Assembly: GCA_022825725.1 (NCBI GenBank)
Contig: JAJDWE010000038.1
Coordinates: 1 to 64,000 of the forward strand
Source of the DNA: Gemmatimonadota bacterium
GTDB taxonomy: Bacteria > Gemmatimonadota > Gemmatimonadetes > Palauibacterales > Palauibacteraceae
Direction of reading: 5' to 3'
DNA length: 64,000 nucleotides
Both the position numbers and the translations under genes were made by a program. Positions 1-8,529 of this stretch are shown piece after piece (within the stretch, counting starts at the first letter, position 1; each line of letters starts with the position of its first letter). The notes beneath the pieces are model-generated. The model was given only the letters and a program-made list of their open reading frames with translations, had not been told where the DNA came from and did not search any database.

Positions 1-864
1 GGTGGCGGCGAAGACGGCGAGGATCACCCGCTCCTCGAAGCGGATCTCCCCGAGCTTGCGCGCCTCCGACTCCAGGACCTCGCGGTCGACGGTGACCTCC
101 CTCGGGATGCGGAAGAAGACCTGCGTGATCAGCACCCAGGCGCAGGCCAGCATGATCAGCGTGATGGGCGCCGCCATGACGAACCAGACCCCGAAGGAGA
201 TGTGGGGCGCCTCGGGGAAGGTGATCTGGAAGATCCGTTGCAGCGAGAGGTTCGGCGGCGTGCCCACCAGCGTGGCGATGCCACCCGCCGAGCAGGCGTA
301 GGCGATGCCGAGCATGACCGCCACCGAGAAGGCGCGGGTCCGCTCCCGGCCGAACTGCTCCTCCATCCGCAGGATCACGGCGAGACCCACCGGAAGCATC
401 ATGATCGCCGTGGCCGTGTTGGAGATCCACATGGAGAGGAAGGCCGCGGCGAGCATGAAACCGAGCACGATCCGCGCCGGCCCTCCCCCCACCGAGCGGA
501 TGACCCACAGGGCGATGCGCCGATGGACGTCCCACTTCTCCATGGTGAGCGCGATCATGAAGCCGCCGAGGAAGAGAACGATCGTGCTGTTGAAGTAGTG
601 GGGCGCCGTCTCCCCGGTCCGCTCGATCCCGAGGATCGGGAAGAGGAGAAGGGGGAGCAGCGCCGTCGCGAAGAGCGGAATCGCGTCGGTGATCCACCAG
701 GTGGCCATGAGCACCGCCACCGCCGCCATGCGGGTGACCTCCGGCCGCCCGGGCTCGAGGTCGAGCAGCAGCATCCCCAGGAAGAGGAGCGGTCCGAGCC
801 ACAGTCCGATGCGCTGGCCGCGCGAGCGCGTCCCGGATCGGTCCTCCGAACGGTCGTGTGCCAT
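1..864 (-). CDS. SLC13/DASS-family sodium-coupled anion symporter (partial)
   Basis: Integral inner-membrane transporter of the divalent-anion:sodium symporter family, importing sulfate or di/tricarboxylates; the substrate cannot be told from this part. The 288 visible codons are the N-terminal half and the reading frame runs off the left edge. Alternating hydrophobic helices are seen, with the family motifs NSTIVLFLGGF, WISNTATAIMMLP (the SNT sodium/substrate signature) and GTPPNLSLQ. The ATG at 864 is preceded by a strong Shine-Dalgarno GGAGG five bases upstream. It is transcribed divergently from secD across about 260 bp. The SNT motif makes the family assignment firm. Confidence 0.9.
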   Translation of the reverse strand, partial: MAHDRSEDRSGTRSRGQRIGLWLGPLLFLGMLLLDLEPGRPEVTRMAAVAVLMATWWITDAIPLFATALLPLLLFPILGIERTGETAPHYFNSTIVLFLGGFMIALTMEKWDVHRRIALWVIRSVGGGPARIVLGFMLAAAFLSMWISNTATAIMMLPVGLAVILRMEEQFGRERTRAFSVAVMLGIAYACSAGGIATLVGTPPNLSLQRIFQITFPEAPHISFGVWFVMAAPITLIMLACAWVLITQVFFRIPREVTVDREVLESEARKLGEIRFEERVILAVFAAT

Positions 865-987
865 GAACCTCCTCGCCGGCTCCGGGTCCCGGATTTCGGC
901 CCCGTCCGCGCGGGCGGGGGCGACGCGCCGCCCGCGATGGCGCGCCGCGGCGGAGGAACGTACCATCCGGCGCGAGATGCCGCGTAG

Positions 988-1016
988 TTTCCTCTCACGG
1001 GCCGCTGGGCTAGCTT
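988..1016 (+). promoter_or_regulatory. putative promoter for the secD operon
   Basis: A weak -35-like TTTCCT (988-993) lies 17 bases from TAGCTT (1011-1016). Transcription would start near 1023 and leave a leader of about 100 bases before secD. The -35 is poor. The support comes mainly from the same TA(T/G)CTT hexamer recurring upstream of other genes here, including the well-formed groES promoter. The rest of 865-1123 shows no other clear signal. Confidence 0.3.
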
Positions 1017-1123
1017 TGCGTCCCTTTGCCAAGTCGCAGCGACGGTGCCCGGCCCGGCCGGGGTCGCTCGGGCCCCGCCGCGGGCCGCGATCACGAAACC
1101 CACGAAGAACGGTGACAATCTAG

Positions 1124-2833
1124 ATGTTCGGTTCGGTACGATGGCGATTGGTCTGGATCGCCGTTCTGGTAGGCATTTGCGGTTTCGCTCTGGTGCCCGA
1201 AACCATCGTGGACGAGGTCACGGGCGAGTCCGAGCGGGTCTGGCCGCTCAAGCTCGGACTGGACCTGCAGGGCGGGATGCACCTCGCGGTCGAGATCTAC
1301 GACCCGGAGAACACCCTGAGCGGGCAGGATCTCGACGACGCGGTCGAACGGACGCTCACGACGATCCGGAACCGGATCGACGAGTTCGGCGTCCGCGAGC
1401 CGACGATCCAGCGCTCGGGCGACCGCATCGTCATCGAACTCGCAGGGGTCGACGACCCGGAGCAGGCGAAGCGGATCGCCACGGAGACCGCGTTTATGGA
1501 GTTCAAGATCGTCACGGACGGTCAGGAATTCATGGATGCGCTCGAACGGATCGACCGCGCGATCGTGAACGAGGTGGGGATCGAGAACCTGCAGGTCACG
1601 ACGCTCGAGACCGAGCCGGAAGTCGACCTCAGCGACATCCTCGGCGGCGCCGATTCCGCCGCGGCGGAGGATCCGGCCGACGAAGCCGAAACAGAGGATC
1701 CGGCCGCCGACTCCCTCGCGACCGAGGAGGGCGACGCGGAGACCGTGGACGCGGCGGAAGCGGTGGACGAAGTCACGGCTCGGCCGCTCTCGGCCCTCCT
1801 CGGACAGGGACGGATCCTCGGCGAATATCTCGTCCCGCAGGAAGATCAGCCCACGGCGGCGGCGTGGCTCGAACTCGAGGGCGTCCGGGACGCGCTCCCC
1901 AGGGGCGTCACGCTTCACTGGGGAGTGGAGCAGGTGGGGGCGGGCGCGGGATCCTACGTGCCGCTCTACGTGCTCGAGGCGGAACCGCTGATCACGGGGG
2001 ACATGCTTCAGGACGCGGGGCCCGCGAACCGCGATCCGACGTTCAACCAGCCGATCGTTCCCTTCGAGACGACCCGGCGCGGCTCGCGGGTCTTCGAGCG
2101 CGCTACGGCGCGCAACATCGGCGAGAACATGGCCATCGTCCTGGACGACCGGGTCCAGAGCTACGCGGTCATCCGCAGCGTCCTGAGCCGGCGCGCCCAG
2201 ATCGAGCTCACCCCGGGAGCCTCTTTCCAGGAGGCGCAGGAGCTCGCGCTCGTCCTTCGGGCAGGCGCGCTGCCGATGCCGATCGAGGTCGTCGAGGAGC
2301 GCAACGTGAGCGCCTCGCTCGGCGAAGACTCGATTCGGCAGGGCCGCACCGCCTTCATCATCGGGATCGTCGGCGTGATCATCGTCATGATGATCTACTA
2401 CCGGGCGGCGGGAATCCTCGCCGTCGGGGCGCTGCTCACGTACGTCGTCTTCATGCTGGGCGGTCTGGCCGGCCTCGAAGCGACGCTCAGTCTGCCGGGC
2501 ATCGCGGGTCTCATCCTCTCCATCGGGATGGCGGTGGACGCGAACGTCCTCATCTTCGAACGCGTGCGCGAGGAACTCGCGGCCGGGAAGACGCCGCGCA
2601 CCGCGGTGGACGCGGGATTCGGCAACGCGCTGTCGGCGATCGTGGACGCGAACCTCACGACGCTCATCACCGGGATCATCCTCTTCCAGTTCGGAACCGG
2701 CGCGGTGCAGGGATTCGCGGTGACGCTGTGCATCGGGATCCTCGCCTCGTTCTTCTCCGCGATCTACGTGACGCGGACGCTCTTCATCATGTACCTGAAC
2801 CGACGCGGCTCCCGGGAGTCCGTGAGCATATAG
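1124..2833 (+). CDS. secD: protein translocase subunit SecD
   Basis: Inner-membrane RND-type subunit that, with SecF, uses proton flow to pull preproteins out of SecYEG on the periplasmic side. 569 residues. There is one N-terminal membrane helix, the conserved LGLDLQGGMHL segment near residue 45, a periplasmic P1 region, and a C-terminal five-helix block from about residue 410 with GMAVDANVLIFERVREE. An acidic Ala/Asp/Glu-rich stretch at about residues 164-220 inserts into the periplasmic domain and is not part of the usual core. secF follows after 13 bases. The ATG has only a weak ribosome site. First gene of the long run to coaX. Confidence 0.97.
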   Translation: MFGSVRWRLVWIAVLVGICGFALVPETIVDEVTGESERVWPLKLGLDLQGGMHLAVEIYDPENTLSGQDLDDAVERTLTTIRNRIDEFGVREPTIQRSGDRIVIELAGVDDPEQAKRIATETAFMEFKIVTDGQEFMDALERIDRAIVNEVGIENLQVTTLETEPEVDLSDILGGADSAAAEDPADEAETEDPAADSLATEEGDAETVDAAEAVDEVTARPLSALLGQGRILGEYLVPQEDQPTAAAWLELEGVRDALPRGVTLHWGVEQVGAGAGSYVPLYVLEAEPLITGDMLQDAGPANRDPTFNQPIVPFETTRRGSRVFERATARNIGENMAIVLDDRVQSYAVIRSVLSRRAQIELTPGASFQEAQELALVLRAGALPMPIEVVEERNVSASLGEDSIRQGRTAFIIGIVGVIIVMMIYYRAAGILAVGALLTYVVFMLGGLAGLEATLSLPGIAGLILSIGMAVDANVLIFERVREELAAGKTPRTAVDAGFGNALSAIVDANLTTLITGIILFQFGTGAVQGFAVTLCIGILASFFSAIYVTRTLFIMYLNRRGSRESVSI

Positions 2834-2846
2834 GAACGAAGTCATC

Positions 2847-3779
2847 ATGAGGGTCTTCCAGAACGCGAACTACAAGTTCCTCTCCATGCGCCGGCCGGCG
2901 TACTTCGCGTCGGCCGCGATCATCACGATCGGCCTCCTGTCGATCGTCTTCCGCGGCGGGCTGCGGACGGGCGTCGAGTTTACCGGCGGCGTGCTGCTCG
3001 AGGTCCAGTTCTCGGAGACGACCGACGTGGGTCAGATCCGCGACGCGCTGACGGCCGGAGGCACGACGGGCGTTCAGATTCAGCAGCTGCGGACGGTCGG
3101 AGCGGAGACCTTCGACTTTCTGCTGCGCGTGCCGGTCGGGGAGGAAGAGGACCAGAACGCGATCCGGGACCAGATCCGGGCGAGCCTGGAGACGCAGTAC
3201 TCCGCCGCGAGCTTCGAGATCGCGCGCGGCGACACGCTGAGCGCCAAGGTCGGCGACGAGTTCCAGCGCACCGCCGTCATCGCCGTGCTCCTCTCCTTCC
3301 TCCTGACCCTGATCTACCTCGCCTTCCGCTTCGAGTGGCGGTTCGGCGTGGCCGCCGTCATCGCAACGGTGCACGACATGTTCATCACCTTCGGGTTCAT
3401 CTCGCTGTTCGACATCGAGATCAACCTCGCCACCGTCGCCGCGATTCTCACGATCATCGGATATTCGCTCAACGACACGATCGTCGTCTTCGACCGCGTG
3501 CGGGAGAATCTCAGGAAGAAGCGGAAGGAAGCGTACGACGTGACGCTCAACCGCAGCCTGAACGAGACGCTGCCTCGAACGGTCCTCACCAGCGGCACGA
3601 CGCTGATTGCGCTGCTTTCGCTGGTCGTCATCGGGGGCGCCGTGATTCGGCCCTTCGCCGGCGTGCTCATCATCGGGGTTCTCGTCGGAACGTATTCCTC
3701 GATCTTCGTGGCGTCTCCCGTTCTCGTCGAGATTCACGAGCGGGCGCGCAAGCGCGCCGCCCTCGCCGCCCGCGCCTAG
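2847..3779 (+). CDS. secF: protein translocase subunit SecF
   Basis: Partner of SecD in the SecDF chaperone complex for preprotein release. 310 residues, normal length. Visible features are an N-terminal membrane helix, the FTGGVLLEV segment of the first periplasmic domain, and the family hallmark IIGYSLNDTIVVFDRVREN near residue 205, followed by helices ending in a basic tail. It lies 13 bases after secD and 15 bases before tatD, so all three are probably cotranscribed. Confidence 0.97.
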   Translation: MRVFQNANYKFLSMRRPAYFASAAIITIGLLSIVFRGGLRTGVEFTGGVLLEVQFSETTDVGQIRDALTAGGTTGVQIQQLRTVGAETFDFLLRVPVGEEEDQNAIRDQIRASLETQYSAASFEIARGDTLSAKVGDEFQRTAVIAVLLSFLLTLIYLAFRFEWRFGVAAVIATVHDMFITFGFISLFDIEINLATVAAILTIIGYSLNDTIVVFDRVRENLRKKRKEAYDVTLNRSLNETLPRTVLTSGTTLIALLSLVVIGGAVIRPFAGVLIIGVLVGTYSSIFVASPVLVEIHERARKRAALAARA

Positions 3780-3794
3780 CGTACCAGGCCTCGG

Positions 3795-4586
3795 GTGACC
3801 GGTACGGGAGCCGGGACGACGCTCTTCGACTCGCACCTTCATCTGACTGCGGCCCGCTTCGCCTCCGACCTCGATGAGGTGGTGGAGCGGGCGCGGGCGC
3901 GGGGCGTGAGCCGCATGGTCACGATCGCCTCGGATCCCGAGGACGCGGAGGATGCCCTGGCGCTGGCCGCGCGGACGCCGGGTCTGTGGGCGACGGCCGG
4001 GCTCCATCCCCACGCGGCGGACCGGACCTCGGCCTCTCTCAGGCGCGAGATCGAGCGCATCGCCGAAGCCCCCGGGATCGTCGCGATCGGGGAGACGGGG
4101 CTGGATTTCCACTACGACAGTGCGGCCCGGCCGGCGCAGTTGGAGAACTTCGAGGCGCACCTCCGGATGGCGGCCCGGCTCGGTCTGCCGATCGTCGTAC
4201 ATTCCCGCTCGGCGGAGGCCGAGACGGCGGAGCGGGTGAGGGAGTACGGCGACGGCGCCTCGGGGGTGCTGCACTGCTTCACGGGAGGCGAAGCCCTCCT
4301 CCATGCCGCCCTGGATGCGGACTGGTACGTCTCCTTTTCGGGCCTCATCACGTTCGTCCCCGAGCTGGCCGAGTGGGCCCGCGCGGTGCCGGCCGACCGG
4401 CTCCTCATCGAGACGGACGCCCCATACCTCGCGCCCGCCCCCCGCCGCGGCCGCCGAAACGAACCCGCCTACCTCACGCACACGTGCGAGCGGCTGGCGG
4501 AGGTGCGCGGCGTGTCCTTCGAGGAAGCCGCGGCGCTCACGGCGGGGAACGCCTGCCGCTTCTACGGCCTGCCGGACGCGGCATGA
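3795..4586 (+). CDS. tatD: TatD-family metal-dependent deoxyribonuclease
   Basis: Cytoplasmic TIM-barrel hydrolase; family members act as 3'-5' DNA/RNA exonucleases and some as D-aminoacyl-tRNA deacylases. 263 residues from a GTG start. Metal ligands are visible in order: FDSHLHL (DxHxH) near residue 12, GETGLDF near residue 100, HSRSAE, LHCFTGG, and the ETDAPYLAP aspartate. The full ligand set indicates an active enzyme. Its TGA overlaps the mutL ATG (ATGA), suggesting translational coupling with a DNA repair gene. Confidence 0.93.
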   Translation: MTGTGAGTTLFDSHLHLTAARFASDLDEVVERARARGVSRMVTIASDPEDAEDALALAARTPGLWATAGLHPHAADRTSASLRREIERIAEAPGIVAIGETGLDFHYDSAARPAQLENFEAHLRMAARLGLPIVVHSRSAEAETAERVREYGDGASGVLHCFTGGEALLHAALDADWYVSFSGLITFVPELAEWARAVPADRLLIETDAPYLAPAPRRGRRNEPAYLTHTCERLAEVRGVSFEEAAALTAGNACRFYGLPDAA

Positions 4587-6376
4587 GCCGGCCGGGCACG
4601 GGTGGCGTGCAGATCCTGCCCGACCATGTCGCGAACCAGATCGCGGCGGGCGAGGTCGTGGAGCGTCCCGCCTCCGTCGTGAAGGAACTCGCCGAGAACG
4701 CGGTCGATGCGGGGGCGAGACGCGTCGAGGTCGCGCTCCGCAACGGAGGGAAGACCGAGATCCGGGTCTCGGACGACGGGAGCGGGATGAATCGCGAGGA
4801 CGCCGTGCTCGCGCTGGACCGGCACGCGACGAGCAAGATCCGGAGCGTGGACGATCTGCGGAGCGTCCGCTCGTTCGGCTTCCGCGGCGAGGCGCTGCCC
4901 TCCATCGCGGCGGTGAGCCGGTTCGAACTGCACACGGCGCTGAGCCCGGACGAGGGCGTCCGGGCGCGGGTCGACTTCGGGCGCATCCGCAGCGTCGACG
5001 ATGTGCCGCGCCGACGCGGCACGACGGTGACGGTCCGCGCGCTGTTCCACGACCTCCCGGCGCGCGCGAAGTTCCTCAGGAGTTCGGCCGCCGAGACGCG
5101 GGCCGCGGGCGAAGCGCTCGTGCTCCTCGCGCTCGCGAACCCCGCCGTCGGCTTCCGGTTCGAGTCGAATCGCCGCGCCTCCATGGATCTCGCCCCGGCG
5201 CGCGACTGGCTCGGGCGGATCGGCCAGCTCTGGGGAGACCTCGCCCCCACGCTCATTCCCGTGGAAGGGGAGGGCGGCCCCGTGCGGGTCCGGGGCTTCA
5301 TCCAGCGGCCCGACGCCGCGCGCGCGAGGGGAGGGCGCCGCTACACCTTCGTGAACGGCCGTCCCTTCCGGGATCCCGCGCTCCTGCGGCTCGTGGATGA
5401 GGCGTTCCGGACGACGGTCGTCGAGGGCCTTCGTCCGAGCCTATTCCTGCAGATCGAGACGCCGCCCGCCTCCGTGGATGTCAACGTCCATCCGGCGAAG
5501 GCGGAGGTGCGTTTCCGCGACCGCGAGAACGTGGAGACGGCCGTCCGGGGTGCCGTGCGCGCCGCGCTGGCGCGGCTCGATTCGACGGCGTCGGTAGGGG
5601 TCCCCGGCACCGCGTCCGATCCGGCGCGAGGCCCTCGAACGCCCTCCCCAGGCCGCGGCGCAAAATCCCGCGGCGAGCCGCCCGCGGAGATGCCGCAGTT
5701 CGCCCTTTTCGTCTCCGGGCGGGACGACGCGGACGGACCCCCCGAGTCGGGGGCGGAAGGCGGCGCGGGCAGGGAGGGGGGCGCGGCGGGGGCCCCGTTC
5801 GTCGGTCCGGAGCTGTGGCAGCTCCACGACCGTTACATCCTGGCTGCGACCCGCGAGGGGCTCCTCATCGTCGACCAGCACTCCGCACACGAACGCGTGC
5901 TCTACGAGGAGATCATGGCGCGGTTCGAAGCGGGCGGCGGCACCTCCCAGGCGCTCCTCTTTCCGGTCACCCTGCAGTTCTCTCCTCCGGAGGCCGAGGC
6001 GCTCGAGGATCTCGCCGGACTGCTCGCCCGGCAGGGGTTCGAGCTGGAGCCGTTCGGCGAGCGGACCTGGATTCTGACGGCGGCCCCGCAGCCCCACGCC
6101 CGGTTCGACGCCGAGCGCTGCCTGCGCGAGATGGTGCGGGAACTGGCGGAGGGCTCCCCGCTCGTGAACGCCGCGCGCAACCAGCACGAGCGTGTCGCGA
6201 TGAGCATGGCGTGCAAGGGAGCGATCAAGGCGGGCGAGCCGATCTCCCCGGAAGAGGCGAGGGAGCTCTTCGACCGGCTGTTCGCGACCCCGCTGCCCGG
6301 ACACGATGTCCACGGCCGCCCGACGATCGTGCGCCTGAGCGTCGAGGAGCTCGACCGGCGGTTCGGCCGCGGGTAG
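4583..6376 (+). CDS. mutL: DNA mismatch repair protein MutL
   Basis: Couples MutS mismatch recognition to strand nicking. 597 residues. The N-terminal GHKL ATPase has QIAAGEVVERP, KELAENAVDAGA, DDGSGM and SFGFRGEALPSI. A variable linker follows at roughly residues 345-405. The C-terminal dimerization domain carries the endonuclease motif as DQHSAHERVLYE near residue 430, with both glutamates kept, and ACKGAIKAG. The usual CPHGRP zinc motif reads DVHGRP. The start is the ATG overlapping the tatD stop. The frame stays open about 600 bases further upstream, but that stretch lies in tatD and the ATPase core begins just after this ATG. Confidence 0.96.
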   Translation: MSRPGTGGVQILPDHVANQIAAGEVVERPASVVKELAENAVDAGARRVEVALRNGGKTEIRVSDDGSGMNREDAVLALDRHATSKIRSVDDLRSVRSFGFRGEALPSIAAVSRFELHTALSPDEGVRARVDFGRIRSVDDVPRRRGTTVTVRALFHDLPARAKFLRSSAAETRAAGEALVLLALANPAVGFRFESNRRASMDLAPARDWLGRIGQLWGDLAPTLIPVEGEGGPVRVRGFIQRPDAARARGGRRYTFVNGRPFRDPALLRLVDEAFRTTVVEGLRPSLFLQIETPPASVDVNVHPAKAEVRFRDRENVETAVRGAVRAALARLDSTASVGVPGTASDPARGPRTPSPGRGAKSRGEPPAEMPQFALFVSGRDDADGPPESGAEGGAGREGGAAGAPFVGPELWQLHDRYILAATREGLLIVDQHSAHERVLYEEIMARFEAGGGTSQALLFPVTLQFSPPEAEALEDLAGLLARQGFELEPFGERTWILTAAPQPHARFDAERCLREMVRELAEGSPLVNAARNQHERVAMSMACKGAIKAGEPISPEEARELFDRLFATPLPGHDVHGRPTIVRLSVEELDRRFGRG

Positions 6377-6387
6377 CCGTCGCGCCC

Positions 6388-7332
6388 GTGGGGACTTCAC
6401 CCGTGCCGGCCATCACGGGGCCTACCGCCTCGGGCAAGACGTCCGTCGCCATCGAGCTGGCGCGCCTGCTGGATGGCGAGATCATCTCCATGGACAGCCG
6501 CCAGGCGTACCGCGGCTTCGCGATTGGGACTGTGGCGCCGTCCGCCGACGAACTCGCCGCTGCGCCGCACCACGGCGTCGGCTTTCTCGACCCGCTGGAG
6601 CGCTACGGCGCGGGCCGCTTCGCGCGACTGGCCACTCGCTGGCTCTCCGGGATCCGGGCCCGGGGGCGCGTCCCCATTCTCGCCGGCGGCACGGGGCTGT
6701 TCCTGCGCGCGCTGACGCACCCGATGTTCGAGGAGCCTCCGCTCGATCCGGCGCGCCGCGCGGCGCTGCACGCCTGGCTGGTTGGGCTCGAACGGGAGGA
6801 ACTGATACGCTGCGCCGCCCGCCTCGATCCGGCGCTGGCGGCGCGACACCGCCCCCTCGACCGGCAGCGGGCGGCGCGCACGGTGGAGCTGGCGCTCATG
6901 ACGGGCGAGCCGCTCACGCACTGGATGACGCGGGCTCCGACCGAGCGCCCACCGCTGCGAACCGCGATTTGGGTGTTGGAGTGGCCCGCGCCGCTCCTGC
7001 GCGAACGGATCGCGCGCCGCGCCGAAACCCTGGTGCGGGGTGCCGCGTGGCTGGAGGAGGTCCGGGGTCTCCTGGCCCGCGGCCTCGACGGATCGCGCGC
7101 CTTCGACGCGCTGGGCTACGCGGACGTCGCGGCGCTGGTTCGGGGCGAGGCCGACGTCGACGAGACGATCGAGCGCGTGTCGAGGGCCACCTGGCGCTAC
7201 GCGCGCCGGCAGCGGACATGGTTCCGGCACCAGCTCCCCGAGGACGCCGTCGTGCTCGAGGTGCTGGACGAGTCGACCACACCGGGGCAACTTGCGCGCC
7301 GCATCGCAAGCGACTGGCGCGAAGCAGGATGA
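6388..7332 (+). CDS. miaA: tRNA dimethylallyltransferase MiaA
   Basis: Transfers a dimethylallyl group to N6 of A37 in tRNAs that read UNN codons. 314 residues from the GTG at 6388; a second in-frame GTG at 6403 is equally possible. Motifs are the P-loop GPTASGKT at about residue 11, DSRQAYRGFAIGT, the GGTGLFLRAL catalytic loop, and a C-terminal RRQRTWFRHQ. There is no good ribosome site, so translation probably follows from mutL 11 bases upstream. The stop lies in the first copy of a short tandem repeat that continues to the bshA start. Confidence 0.94.
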   Translation: MGTSPVPAITGPTASGKTSVAIELARLLDGEIISMDSRQAYRGFAIGTVAPSADELAAAPHHGVGFLDPLERYGAGRFARLATRWLSGIRARGRVPILAGGTGLFLRALTHPMFEEPPLDPARRAALHAWLVGLEREELIRCAARLDPALAARHRPLDRQRAARTVELALMTGEPLTHWMTRAPTERPPLRTAIWVLEWPAPLLRERIARRAETLVRGAAWLEEVRGLLARGLDGSRAFDALGYADVAALVRGEADVDETIERVSRATWRYARRQRTWFRHQLPEDAVVLEVLDESTTPGQLARRIASDWREAG

Positions 7333-7366
7333 ACGTAAATCAGGATGAACGTGAATCAGGATGAAG
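7325..7366 (+). repeat. short tandem repeat carrying duplicated SD/start signals
   Basis: CAGGATGAACGTAAAT (7325-7340), CAGGATGAACGTGAAT (7341-7356) and a partial CAGGATGAAG (7357-7366) form two and a half copies of a 16-base unit across the miaA stop and the region before bshA. Each copy has AGG immediately followed by ATG. The first ATG (7329) overlaps the miaA stop and opens an 11-codon frame. The second (7345) is in frame with bshA. The third (7361) opens a 5-codon frame. Confidence 0.8.
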
Positions 7367-7374
7367 ACGGGACG

Positions 7375-8529
7375 ATGAAGATCGGGATCACGTGCTATCC
7401 GACGTACGGGGGCTCCGGGGCGATCGCCACCGAGCTGGGGCTCGGCCTCGCCCGCAGGGGGCACGAGGTCCACTTCATCTCCTATGCGCAGCCCTTCCGT
7501 CTCATCCACTTCATCGATGGCGTCTACTTCCACGAAGTCGAAGTCAATCGCTATCCGCTGTTCGAGTATCCCCCCTACTCGCTCGCGCTCGCCGTCACGA
7601 TGCACGAGGTGGCTCGGCGCGAGGAACTCGATCTGCTCCACGTGCACTACGCGATCCCGCACGCCACGGCCGGATGGATCGCGCGCGACATGCTCCGGGA
7701 CGGAGGCCGCGACGTGAAGCTCGTCACGACGCTGCACGGCACGGACATCACGCTCGTGGGCCAGGACCCGTCCTACTGGTCGATCACCCGCTTCTCGATC
7801 GAGAAGTCCGACCGGATCACCGCCGTCTCCGACTGGCTCCGCGAGCGGACACACCGCGACTTCGACTGCCGCCGCTGCGCGATCGACGTCATCCCGAACT
7901 TCGTCGATCCGAGGATCTACGACCGCGAGCGCTACCGGGGCCGCCACCAGCTCGCGCGGGCCGGAGAGAAGGTCGTGATGCACATCTCGAACTTTCGGGC
8001 GGTCAAGCGGATCCCGGATCTCATGGAGATGTTCGCACGGATCCAGGACGCCTTGCCGGCTCGCCTCATCCTCGTGGGAGACGGTCCGGAGCGGCAGCGC
8101 GCGGCGGAGATCGCGGCTGAGCTGGACATGGCCGAGCGCGTCGTCTTCCTCGGCAAGATCGACTCCGTCGCCGAACTCCTCGCCAGCGCGGATCTCTTCC
8201 TGCTCCCGAGCGAGCAGGAATCCTTCGGTCTGGTGGCGCTGGAAGCGCAGGCCTCCGGGGTTCCCGTGGTGGGGTCCTCCGGAACGGGCATCGACGAAGT
8301 CGTGGCGCACGGCGCGACGGGCTACCTGCACCCCGTGGGGTCGGTCGAAGCCATGTCGGCGTCGGCGATTTCCCTGCTGAGCGACGAGGCGCGCTGGGAC
8401 GCGTTCTCCCGCGCATCGCGTGAGCGCGCTCTCGAACGCTTCACGATCGACCGTATCCTCCCGCTCTACGAGTCTCTTTACGAGAGAGTCCTCGCGGAGG
8501 GGGACGAGTCCGGGGTCCGGACGGCGTGA
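7375..8529 (+). CDS. bshA: BshA-type glycosyltransferase (N-acetyl-alpha-D-glucosaminyl L-malate synthase)
   Basis: First step of bacillithiol synthesis: UDP-GlcNAc plus L-malate gives GlcNAc-malate. 384 residues from ATG 7375, which places MKIGITCYPTYGGSGAIAT at the N terminus exactly as in characterised BshA. Other shared blocks are HFISYAQPFRL, FHEVEVNRYPLFEYPPY, TTLHGTDITLVG, VIPNFVD, HISNFRAVKRI and the GT4 EQESFGLVALE (E-x7-E). An in-frame ATG at 7345 would add ten residues. No bshB or bshC is present in the window. The gene sits between miaA and uppP in the same run. Confidence 0.9.
   Translation: MKIGITCYPTYGGSGAIATELGLGLARRGHEVHFISYAQPFRLIHFIDGVYFHEVEVNRYPLFEYPPYSLALAVTMHEVARREELDLLHVHYAIPHATAGWIARDMLRDGGRDVKLVTTLHGTDITLVGQDPSYWSITRFSIEKSDRITAVSDWLRERTHRDFDCRRCAIDVIPNFVDPRIYDRERYRGRHQLARAGEKVVMHISNFRAVKRIPDLMEMFARIQDALPARLILVGDGPERQRAAEIAAELDMAERVVFLGKIDSVAELLASADLFLLPSEQESFGLVALEAQASGVPVVGSSGTGIDEVVAHGATGYLHPVGSVEAMSASAISLLSDEARWDAFSRASRERALERFTIDRILPLYESLYERVLAEGDESGVRTA

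Noticed and set aside
865-1123. Riboswitch for the SLC13 transporter
   Set aside because: GC-rich inverted segments occur but no conserved aptamer core is recognisable, and the transporter ATG follows closely after a plain ribosome site.
3986-4582. Upstream extension of MutL into tatD
   Set aside because: The added sequence is an out-of-frame reading of tatD; the conserved MutL N terminus begins right after ATG 4583.
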